A stretch of 6,156 nt of DNA from Rhizobacter sp. (GTDB lineage Bacteria > Pseudomonadota > Gammaproteobacteria > Burkholderiales > Burkholderiaceae_C): contig JANXVK010000443.1 in NCBI GenBank assembly GCA_025351675.1, positions 1 to 6,156 on the forward strand. Direction: 5' to 3'. The notes under the pieces were generated by a model. The model was not told the DNA's origin. It did not search any database and saw nothing but the letters and a program-made list of their open reading frames with translations. Positions 1-6,156 of this stretch are shown piece after piece. The number at the start of each line of letters is the position of its first letter. Position 1 is the first letter of the stretch. The translations under genes were made by a program, and so were the position numbers.

Positions 1-539
1 CGTCGCGATGAACGGCTGGCGCACCAGTGCGGGCAACGCTCCGCCCGCATCGGCGATCAGCCCCGAGCTGAGCAGCGTCATCTGCGCCTGCTGCACGCGG
101 CCGATGCGGTCGGCGCGCAGCCACTCCGCGATCTGCCGGTAGTACAGGCGGAAGCGCCAGTTCTCGTGGACCATCAGCCGCATGCCGGCGATCGCGCTCA
201 CATCGTCGACCAGGCGCGTGGCCTCCTCGAAGGTCGGCGCGAGCGGCTTCTGGCAGATCGTCGGGATACCGTGCGAGGCGGCCAGCCGCACCAGCCCAGC
301 GTGGGTCTCGCGCGGCGAAGCAATGTCGACCGCGTCGAGTTTCTCGGCCGCGAACATCGCGTCCGCATCGGCGTAGACGGTGTCGATGCCGAACGCATCG
401 GCACGCGCCTTTGCGTTCGCCAGCGACGGGTCGGCGATCGCGACGACGCGGGCGCGCGCCGCTTCGCGGTGCCAGCCCGCGAGGTGGTGCTGCGTGACCC
501 AGCCGGCGCCGATCATCCCGATGCGCAGCAGCGGCGCGC

Positions 540-543
<4 letters not shown>
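1..543 (-). CDS. Gfo/Idh/MocA-family oxidoreductase, N-terminal part (3' end outside window)
   Basis: Probable cytoplasmic NAD(P)-dependent sugar or polyol oxidoreductase. Translating the minus strand from the ATG at 543 gives 181 uninterrupted residues to the window edge, roughly half of the usual 340-400 for the family. Seen: an N-terminal Rossmann fold with the nucleotide-binding turn IGAGW (residues 11-15), an acidic residue at the end of the second strand (D38 in AIADPS), which usually favours NAD over NADP, and CQKPLAP (97-103), equivalent to the family's EKP motif with the catalytic-type lysine at K99 but Gln for Glu. HENWRFR (126-132) begins the linker to the second domain. The start overlaps the stop of the upstream ATPase gene as ATGA (540-543), so translation is probably coupled; no strong Shine-Dalgarno is seen. 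Known family members include aldose dehydrogenases and inositol dehydrogenases. Position at the end of a sugar-ABC operon fits oxidation of the imported substrate, but the substrate is not determined. Confidence 0.88.
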
Positions 544-1655
<1,112 letters not shown>

Positions 1656-1661
1656 GGGGAA

Positions 1662-1665
1662 CTCC
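1662..1665 (-). promoter_or_regulatory. Ribosome binding site for the ATPase gene
   Basis: GGAG on the minus strand, followed by TTCCCC and then TTG at 1655. The 6-nt spacing is good and there is no in-frame ATG nearby that keeps the conserved N-terminus, so this site decides the TTG start. Confidence 0.75.
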
Positions 1666-1710
1666 GATTCGATGCGAAAGAAGGGGCGTGAAGAGACGTC
1701 GCCTGACGCG

Positions 1711-2541
1711 CTACTTGACGGCGCCGGCGGTCATGCCCTGGATGAGCTTTTCCGAGAAGAACGCGTAGACGATCACGACCGGGATCACCGCGATCATCAT
1801 GCCGGTGGCGATCATCCCGATGTCCTGGAAGTAGTCGCCCATGAAGCGGCGAATGCCGATCGGCAGCGTGGCCGAATTCGGGTCGTTGACCAGCACAACC
1901 GCAAACAGAAACTCGTTCCACAACTGGATGAAGTTCAGGATCACGGTCGTCGCGATCGCCGGCATGCCGACCGGCAACACGATGCGGAAGAAGATCGCGA
2001 AGTCAGAGTAGCCGTCGATCTTGGCGGCGTCGAACAGGTCTTGCGGGATGCGCGCGAAGAAGCCTTCGAGCAGGTACACGGTAAGCGGCAGTTGCAGGCC
2101 CACGTACACCAGCGTCAGGCCGATCAGCGAGTTGTAGAGGTTGTATTCGACCAGCACCTGGAACAGCGAGATCAGGATGATCTGCGGCGGGAAGATGATC
2201 GAACTGAAGAGGATGAAGTACACGAGCCGGTTGCCGCGGAAGTTGTAGCGCGCCAGGCAGTGTGCGGCGGCCGCGCCGAGCAGCGTGACGATCGCGACCG
2301 CCGCGCCGACCACGATCATGCTGTTCCAGAAATAGGTCGCGAAATGCGAGTCGACCCACGCGACGCGAAATTTCTCCCAGTGCCAGACCTCCGGCCACGC
2401 GAAGTGCGAGGCGCTGATCTCGCCGGTGCTACGTACCGACATCGTGCCGACCCAGACGAAGGGCAGTGCCGAATACAGCGTGTAGAGCACGATGATGGCC
2501 ATCAGGCCACCGTGGCGCAGGTAGTGTGACGGGTGCTTCAT
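1711..2541 (-). CDS. CUT1 carbohydrate ABC transporter permease, MalG type
   Basis: Inner-membrane subunit that forms the transport channel with the MalF-type permease. It has 276 residues, usual for MalG-type subunits. Likely membrane segments by hydrophobicity are about 13-32, 71-94, 106-127, 137-158, 193-218 and 242-263, giving six. The cytoplasmic EAA loop that docks on the ATPase is at 170-194 (DAAKIDGYSDF, then LPVGMP), with the conserved glycine G177 and the two prolines P190 and P194. The C-terminus QGMTAGAVK is the hallmark ending of this family. The ATG at 2541 lies 1 nt after the stop of the upstream permease gene (TGA-C-ATG), and GGAG at 2549-2552 gives a 7-nt spacing. The gene is clearly in the same operon as its neighbours. 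Transport role is confident; the sugar is unknown. Confidence 0.95.
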   Translation of the reverse strand: MKHPSHYLRHGGLMAIIVLYTLYSALPFVWVGTMSVRSTGEISASHFAWPEVWHWEKFRVAWVDSHFATYFWNSMIVVGAAVAIVTLLGAAAAHCLARYNFRGNRLVYFILFSSIIFPPQIILISLFQVLVEYNLYNSLIGLTLVYVGLQLPLTVYLLEGFFARIPQDLFDAAKIDGYSDFAIFFRIVLPVGMPAIATTVILNFIQLWNEFLFAVVLVNDPNSATLPIGIRRFMGDYFQDIGMIATGMMIAVIPVVIVYAFFSEKLIQGMTAGAVK

Positions 2542-2542
2542 G

Positions 2543-3499
2543 TCAGTACTCCAGGCGTTCTTTCTGCTTGAACATCCGGTTGAAGAACAGCACGAAGCCG
2601 ATCACCACCACGAACCAGACGACCGCAATGGCCGACGGGTAGCCGAGGTCGAAGGTGTTCCAGTTGAAGGCGCGCTTGTAGACGTAGGTCGAGACCGTTT
2701 CGGTCGCCCACATCGGTCCGCCCTCGGTCATGATGAAGACGAGATCGAACACTTTCATCTTGCCGATGAAGGCGAGCACGTAAAGGTTCAGCAGCGTCGG
2801 CCGCAGCATCGGCACGATGATGTGCACGAGCTTCGCGCCCCAGCCGCAGTTGTCGAGTTCGGCGGCTTCGAGCACCTCGGACGGCAGCGAGTGCAGCGCC
2901 GCCAGGCACACCACCATGTTGAAGCCGGCCCACTTCCAGGTGTGCGTGATCATCACCGCGCCGAGCGCGAACTTGGGGTCGCCGAGCCAGGCCTGCGCCC
3001 AGCTGCCCAAGCCCGCCGCGCGCAGCGCGACGTTGACGATGCCCCAGTCGTAGTTGTAGATCCAGACCCACAGGATGCCGACGACCACGTACGACAGCAG
3101 CACCGGCGTGAACCAGGCGACGCGCAGGAAGCGCGCGTACGGCACGCCGGCGTACAGGCACAGCGCCAGCAGCAGGCCGGTGACGACGTCCATCACCGGT
3201 GCGATCAGCGACCAGATCGCGGTGTTGCGCACGGCGGCCCAGAAGGTCGCGTCCTTGAACACTTCTCTGAAGTGGTCGAGGCCGACGAAGGTGGCGGTGT
3301 TGATGTCGCCGATCGTGAAGAACGCGTTGTAGAAGGTCCGCAACACCGGGTAGGCGGTCAGCGCGGCGTAGATGAGCAGCGCAGGCGCGAGGAAGACCAT
3401 CACGGTCGACATTGAGGCGCTGCGCGAGTCACCGCCCGACGTGTTGAACCACGCGGCGAGGCGCGAGCGCCCGGCCGCCGGTGTTGCGGAAGCTGTCAC
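2543..3499 (-). CDS. CUT1 carbohydrate ABC transporter permease, MalF type
   Basis: Inner-membrane channel subunit, partner of the MalG-type permease. I chose the GTG at 3499, giving 318 residues, because it sits 1 nt after the binding-protein stop (TGA-C-GTG), the same spacing as the next junction. An in-frame ATG at 3544 would add 15 Pro/Arg-rich residues and overlap the binding-protein gene by 44 nt. The ATG at 3412 would give 289 residues starting MSTVMVFLAPALL and remove the basic N-terminal segment. Numbered from the GTG, hydrophobic segments lie near 31-50, 93-115, 128-150, 181-202, 236-250 and 288-306. The EAA-type loop is at about 208-234 (EVLEAAELDNCGW, then VPMLRP), with Asn where the family usually has Gly after the Asp. 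The conserved downstream block KVFDLVFIMTEGGP (249-262) is typical of sugar permeases. The Shine-Dalgarno is weak (AAGG at 3512-3515, 12 nt away), consistent with translational coupling. The start is the least certain part of this call. Confidence 0.93.
   Translation of the reverse strand: MTASATPAAGRSRLAAWFNTSGGDSRSASMSTVMVFLAPALLIYAALTAYPVLRTFYNAFFTIGDINTATFVGLDHFREVFKDATFWAAVRNTAIWSLIAPVMDVVTGLLLALCLYAGVPYARFLRVAWFTPVLLSYVVVGILWVWIYNYDWGIVNVALRAAGLGSWAQAWLGDPKFALGAVMITHTWKWAGFNMVVCLAALHSLPSEVLEAAELDNCGWGAKLVHIIVPMLRPTLLNLYVLAFIGKMKVFDLVFIMTEGGPMWATETVSTYVYKRAFNWNTFDLGYPSAIAVVWFVVVIGFVLFFNRMFKQKERLEY
2549..2552 (-). promoter_or_regulatory. Ribosome binding site for the MalG-type permease gene
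   Basis: GGAG on the minus strand lies inside the last sense codons of the upstream permease (Leu-Glu-Tyr-stop), 7 nt before the ATG at 2541. The placement implies that a ribosome finishing the first permease can start the second. Confidence 0.7.
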
Positions 3500-3500
3500 G

Positions 3501-4790
3501 TCAGCTGGCGGCCTTGCAGGCCGCGTCCATCTGCGTGGCGGCATCGTTCACGCTCATCAGCCCGCCGGGAAACGCGCGGTTCAGCACCTGCGTGAACGTG
3601 TCGGCGCACTTGCCTGAGTAGTACTGCAAGGGCGTGCCGATGAAGAACTTGGCGCCGGCGCTGCGCTCCTGCAGTTCCTTGAAGTAGGGCGCGTAGATGC
3701 TCTTGATGCGTGACGGGTCGGTCTTGATGCCGGTCTGCAGCAGCACGCCCTCCATCCACTTGTTGCCCGATTCGATGTTCGCGAACGAGCTCAGCAGCTT
3801 GCCGGCGCATTCCTTGTTCTTGCTCTTCGAGTACATCACGTAGCTGCCGCCGACCGCGAGCGTCTTGCACTCGGGGCACTTGGCACCGGCGATCGCCGGG
3901 TACTTCATCACCCCGAGCTGGAAGCCGGCCGGTTGCCCGCCCTTGGCCGGGTCGACGAACGCGCGGCCGGTGTACCAGCTCGCGATCGGGAAGGTCAGCG
4001 CGCCCGGGTTGGTGTGGAAGTAGTAGTGCGATTCGCCGAGCTTCAGCGTCGCGAAGCTCTTCGGGTAGGCGCCGGCGTCGACGAGCTGCTTGACCCAGGT
4101 CAGCGCATCGATCACGCGCGGGTCGGTGTAAGACAGCTTGCCGGTCATCAGCAGCAGGTAGTCGTCGGTGCCCAGCTTTCGCAGCAGCACTTCCTGGAGA
4201 AAGTAGGCACCGGGGTACGGGCGGTCGCCGACGCCCTGCGCCAGCGGCGTGATGCCGGCGGCGACTGACTTCTTCACCATGTCGGTGAACTCGGCCTGCG
4301 AGAGCTGCATGCTGGCCGGGGGCGTGACGCCGATCTTCTTCATCAGCTCGCGGTTGTAGTAGAGCTCGACCGTGTAGGCCTCGAGCGGCAGCGCGTAGAC
4401 CTTGCCGTTGTACGTCCACGACTTGCGCGCCCAGTCTTCGAGATTGTTCAGATCGACATAAGCATCGAGCGGTTCAAGGTAGCCGCTCTTCGCGAACGCG
4501 ATCTCGTCGGGTTCGAGCCAGAAGATGTCGGGCGCTTGGCCGGTGCGCACCGCGGTCTTGGCCGAGGTGTACAGGTCGGCTTTCTGGATGAACTGCAAAT
4601 TTACCTTGCACGACGGCGTGGCCGCCTCGAAAGCCTTGACTTGGCCTTCGACGAAGCCGCGCTTCGAGGCCTCGTCGGGCCAATGGCTCCACATCGTCAC
4701 GGTCTGCTGCGCCTGGGCTGCGCCGGCCAGCAGGCCGATCGCGCAGACGAGGGCATTCGAGAGGCTTCGGATCGGGCGGCTGATGGCCAT
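3501..4790 (-). CDS. Extracellular solute-binding protein of a carbohydrate ABC transporter (family 1 type)
   Basis: Periplasmic protein that captures the substrate and delivers it to the two permeases. The chosen ATG at 4790 gives 429 residues, preceded by AGGAG with 6-nt spacing. It produces a clean Sec signal peptide: basic MAISRPIR, hydrophobic core about 10-25, and likely cleavage after AQA at 27. An in-frame ATG at 4838 would put 16 polar residues ahead of the signal and overlaps the predicted -10 box, so I rejected it. Mature-protein features typical of CUT1 binding proteins are VTMWSHWPDE (31-40) at the start, APDIFWLEPDE (86-96), the block VYALPLEAYTVELYYNREL (131-149), and AVGGSYVMYSKSKNKE (312-327) in the second lobe. 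There are six cysteines in the mature part (61, 305, 308, 328, 395, 425), including KCPEC (304-308), which is unusual for a periplasmic sugar-binding protein and suggests disulfides. It is the first gene of the minus-strand operon. The ligand cannot be told from sequence. Confidence 0.94.
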   Translation of the reverse strand: MAISRPIRSLSNALVCAIGLLAGAAQAQQTVTMWSHWPDEASKRGFVEGQVKAFEAATPSCKVNLQFIQKADLYTSAKTAVRTGQAPDIFWLEPDEIAFAKSGYLEPLDAYVDLNNLEDWARKSWTYNGKVYALPLEAYTVELYYNRELMKKIGVTPPASMQLSQAEFTDMVKKSVAAGITPLAQGVGDRPYPGAYFLQEVLLRKLGTDDYLLLMTGKLSYTDPRVIDALTWVKQLVDAGAYPKSFATLKLGESHYYFHTNPGALTFPIASWYTGRAFVDPAKGGQPAGFQLGVMKYPAIAGAKCPECKTLAVGGSYVMYSKSKNKECAGKLLSSFANIESGNKWMEGVLLQTGIKTDPSRIKSIYAPYFKELQERSAGAKFFIGTPLQYYSGKCADTFTQVLNRAFPGGLMSVNDAATQMDAACKAAS

Positions 4791-4796
4791 GTCGGT

Positions 4797-4801
4797 CTCC
4801 T
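4797..4801 (-). promoter_or_regulatory. Ribosome binding site for the solute-binding protein gene
   Basis: AGGAG on the minus strand, 6 nt before the ATG at 4790. It is the strongest Shine-Dalgarno in the window and decides the binding-protein start in favour of 4790 over 4838. Confidence 0.85.
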
Positions 4802-4836
4802 GGTGTGGCGCCCAAGGGGCTTGTGAGGTGTCGGTC

Positions 4837-4866
4837 ATTGTCCTCGCCGCGCTAGTAAATTGTCAA
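4837..4866 (-). promoter_or_regulatory. Predicted sigma70-type promoter of the ABC transporter operon
   Basis: On the minus strand a consensus -35 TTGACA (4861-4866) is followed after 18 nt by GACAAT (4837-4842), which matches four of six -10 positions. This places the transcript start near 4830 and leaves a leader of about 40 nt containing the AGGAG site. The -35 is perfect but the -10 is weak and the spacer is one base long, a pattern compatible with an activated or regulated promoter. A second possible pair further upstream, TTGATA (4946-4951) with TAGCAT (4923-4928) and 17-nt spacing, cannot be excluded. Confidence 0.5.
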
Positions 4867-4869
4867 TAG

Positions 4870-4885
4870 TGCATACCGCAATGCA
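4870..4885. promoter_or_regulatory. Operator-like inverted repeat with central CG
   Basis: TGCAT-N6-ATGCA, with 5-bp perfect arms. The exact centre is the dinucleotide CG (4877-4878), so six of eight symmetric pairs match. A 16-bp palindrome centred on CG and flanked by TG/CA ends resembles operators of LacI-family sugar regulators, though no regulator gene is seen here. It lies 3 bp upstream of the -35 of the transporter promoter. Binding by a protein is an inference; short inverted repeats also arise by chance. Confidence 0.4.
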
Positions 4886-4936
4886 GCAATAAGCAGTCCA
4901 TAAAATTGAGAAACCTCCGCAAATGCTATTAGTCGA

Positions 4937-4965
4937 TTGACTCTTTATCAATCATTATTAATAAT
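4937..4965 (+). promoter_or_regulatory. Predicted sigma70-type promoter of the dehydratase gene
   Basis: TTGACT (4937-4942, five of six -35 positions) and AATAAT (4960-4965, five of six -10 positions) are separated by the ideal 17 nt. Transcription would start near 4972, giving a leader of only about 20 nt before the ATG at 4994. The leader carries a weak Shine-Dalgarno (GGA at 4983-4985). The 21-bp palindrome at 4948-4968 covers most of the spacer and the entire -10, which would suit repression by a bound regulator. Confidence 0.55.
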
Positions 4966-4968
4966 TGA
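4948..4968. promoter_or_regulatory. 21-bp AT-rich near-perfect palindrome, possible operator
   Basis: The left arm TCAATCATTA and right arm TAATAATTGA flank a single central T (4958), and nine of ten base pairs match (only 4953/4963 do not). It overlaps the -10 and spacer of the plus-strand promoter. A further perfect 6-bp inverted repeat pairs GATTGA (4935-4940) with the TCAATC that begins this palindrome (4948-4953). The AT richness makes some chance symmetry expected, so operator function is an inference. Confidence 0.45.
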
Positions 4969-4993
4969 GCGGTTCTTTTATTGGACTCAAACC

Positions 4994-6156
4994 ATGACTC
5001 AAGGCATGCGCAAGGGGCTCACGTCGTACGGCGACGCCGACTTCTCGCTCTTTCTTCGCAAGGCGTTCATCAAGGCGATGGGCCTGTCGGACGACGCGCT
5101 CGCGCGCCCCATCGTCGGCATCACCAACACCTTCAGCGACTACAACCCCTGCCACGGCAACGTGCCCAAGCTGGTCGAGGCGATCAAGCGCGGCGTGATG
5201 CTCGCCGGCGGGCTGCCGATGGAGTTCCCGACGATCTCGATCCACGAGTCGTTCGCCTACCCGACGAGCATGTTCCTGCGCAACCTGATGGCAATGGACA
5301 CCGAAGAGATGCTGCGCGCGCAACCGATGGATTCGGTGGTGCTGATCGGCGGCTGCGACAAGACCATCCCGGCGCAGATGATGGCCGCGGCCTCGGCCGA
5401 CGTGCCCGCCGTGTTCGTGCCGGTCGGGCCGATGCTGGTCGGCCACCACAAGGGCGAGCAGCTCGGCGCGTGCACCGACTGCCGGCGCCTGTGGGGCGAG
5501 CACCGCGGCGGCCGCATCGATGCGATCGAGATCGAGGCGATCAACGAGCGCCTCGCGCCGACGGCTGGCACCTGCATGGTGATGGGCACCGCCAGCACGA
5601 TGGCCTGCATCATCGAGGTGATGGGCCTGGCGCTGCCGCGCTCGGCGGCGATCCCGGCGACGCATGCCGACCGGCTGCGCAGCGCCGAGGCGAGCGGCAA
5701 GCAGGCGGTCGCAATGGCGATCAGCGGCCACCCGAAGCCGAGCGAGGTGATGACGCCGGCCGCGTTCCGCAACGCACTGATCATCATGCAGGCGATCGGC
5801 GGCTCGACCAACGGGTTGATCCACCTGACCGCGGCGGCGGGGCGCCTGGGCATCCCGATCGATCTGGCCGAGGTCGACCGGCTCGGCCGCGAGGTGCCGG
5901 TGCTGGTCGACCTGAAGCCCAGCGGCGCGCACTACATGGAGCACTTCCACTGGGCCGGCGGCGTGCCGCGGCTGCTGCACGAACTGCAGGATCTGCTCGA
6001 CCTCGATGCGCCGACCGTGATGGGCGGCACCTTGCGCGACTACATGAACGGCGCCGAGATCGACCCCGGCCAGCAGGTGATTCGCCCGCGGGCGAACCCG
6101 ATCAACGCGCAGGGCAGCATGGCCGTGCTGCGCGGCAACCTCGCGCCGCGCGGCGC
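4994..6156 (+). CDS. IlvD/Edd-family dehydratase, sugar-acid type, N-terminal 387 codons (3' end outside window)
   Basis: Cytoplasmic iron-sulfur dehydratase that probably converts an aldonic acid to its 2-keto-3-deoxy derivative. The frame is open from ATG 4994 to the window edge; family members are usually about 560-600 residues, so about two thirds is visible. The three expected cluster ligands are present: C53 in NPCHGN, C121 in GGCDKT and C194 in GTCMVMGTA. E85, D122 and K123 sit where the family places its magnesium ligands and carbamylated lysine. From memory, all three cysteines and the metal ligands are offset by exactly six from Rhizobium L-arabonate dehydratase (Cys59, Cys127, Cys200), which favours the sugar-acid and [2Fe-2S] branch over biosynthetic IlvD. 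IGGSTNGLIHL (268-278) is also conserved. The catalytic serine region lies outside the window. An extra CTDC (160-163) is present. The start is the first in-frame ATG; the ribosome site is weak. Substrate could be arabonate, xylonate, fuconate or another aldonate; true dihydroxyacid dehydratase is less likely given the sugar-transport neighbours. Confidence 0.93.
   Translation, partial: MTQGMRKGLTSYGDADFSLFLRKAFIKAMGLSDDALARPIVGITNTFSDYNPCHGNVPKLVEAIKRGVMLAGGLPMEFPTISIHESFAYPTSMFLRNLMAMDTEEMLRAQPMDSVVLIGGCDKTIPAQMMAAASADVPAVFVPVGPMLVGHHKGEQLGACTDCRRLWGEHRGGRIDAIEIEAINERLAPTAGTCMVMGTASTMACIIEVMGLALPRSAAIPATHADRLRSAEASGKQAVAMAISGHPKPSEVMTPAAFRNALIIMQAIGGSTNGLIHLTAAAGRLGIPIDLAEVDRLGREVPVLVDLKPSGAHYMEHFHWAGGVPRLLHELQDLLDLDAPTVMGGTLRDYMNGAEIDPGQQVIRPRANPINAQGSMAVLRGNLAPRG

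Larger units (their letters stand above)
4791..4993. other. Divergent intergenic control region
   Basis: This is the only substantial non-coding stretch in the window, between the start codons of the binding-protein gene (minus) and the dehydratase gene (plus). By hand count 4861-4980 is about 35% GC, and 4921-4980 about 27%, against the strongly GC-rich genes around it. It holds the two promoters, two operator-like inverted repeats and one ribosome binding site listed separately. The short word TCAAT or its complement ATTGA occurs five times within about 106 bp, at 4863, 4905, 4936, 4948 and 4964. No small ORF with a credible ribosome binding site is apparent. Confidence 0.8.

Noticed and set aside
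1656..1710. Possible terminator or hairpin in the 55-nt gap between the permease and ATPase genes
   Set aside because: Only a 4-bp stem (CGTC/GACG) is visible and there is no T-run, so read-through within the operon is more likely.
4791..4838. Upstream ATG at 4838 for the binding protein, adding 16 residues
   Set aside because: It would bury the signal peptide behind a polar extension and overlaps the predicted -10 box. The ATG at 4790 has a strong AGGAG site.
4923..4951. Alternative minus-strand promoter TTGATA-N17-TAGCAT
   Set aside because: Plausible on spacing but weaker in sequence than the TTGACA-based promoter nearer the gene, and it would give a leader of over 120 nt. Kept only as a possibility.
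4958..5980. Minus-strand open frame of 340 codons opposite the dehydratase gene
   Set aside because: Its product is low-complexity His/Arg/Ala-rich, and the plus strand encodes a dehydratase with all expected cluster ligands. The start-proximal end has no credible promoter or ribosome site.

Overview
The window is very GC-rich, with G/C-heavy third codon positions, and looks like a bacterial chromosome. Base composition and protein style suggest a proteobacterium, plausibly Burkholderiales or a rhizobium-like relative. That placement is an inference from style only, because there is no rRNA or other taxonomic marker here.

The layout is two divergent transcription units separated by a short AT-rich control region. 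On the minus strand, reading from about 4790 down to 1, there is a tightly packed operon. It encodes a periplasmic sugar-binding protein (3501-4790), two CUT1-type inner-membrane permeases (2543-3499 and 1711-2541), a MalK/UgpC-type ATPase (540-1655) and the N-terminal half of a Gfo/Idh/MocA-family NAD(P)-dependent oxidoreductase (1-543, cut by the window edge). On the plus strand, from 4994 to the right edge, is the first 387 codons of an IlvD/Edd-family iron-sulfur dehydratase of the sugar-acid type.

Together the genes read as a carbohydrate uptake and non-phosphorylative catabolism locus. The ABC transporter imports a sugar, sugar derivative or sugar acid. The oxidoreductase probably oxidises or reduces the sugar, and the dehydratase probably removes water from the resulting aldonic acid to give a 2-keto-3-deoxy acid. 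The exact substrate cannot be read from the sequence. No regulator gene is visible.

The most interesting non-coding part is 4791-4993. It holds one good sigma70-like promoter for each direction, an interrupted palindrome with a central CG next to the -35 of the transporter promoter, a 21-bp near-perfect AT-rich palindrome over the spacer and -10 of the dehydratase promoter, and five copies of the short word TCAAT/ATTGA. This suggests operator-controlled divergent expression. I saw no mobile element, RNA gene, CRISPR array or clear intrinsic terminator. I do not see a novel multi-gene system; the locus is an orderly catabolic cluster with an unassigned substrate and a control region worth testing.
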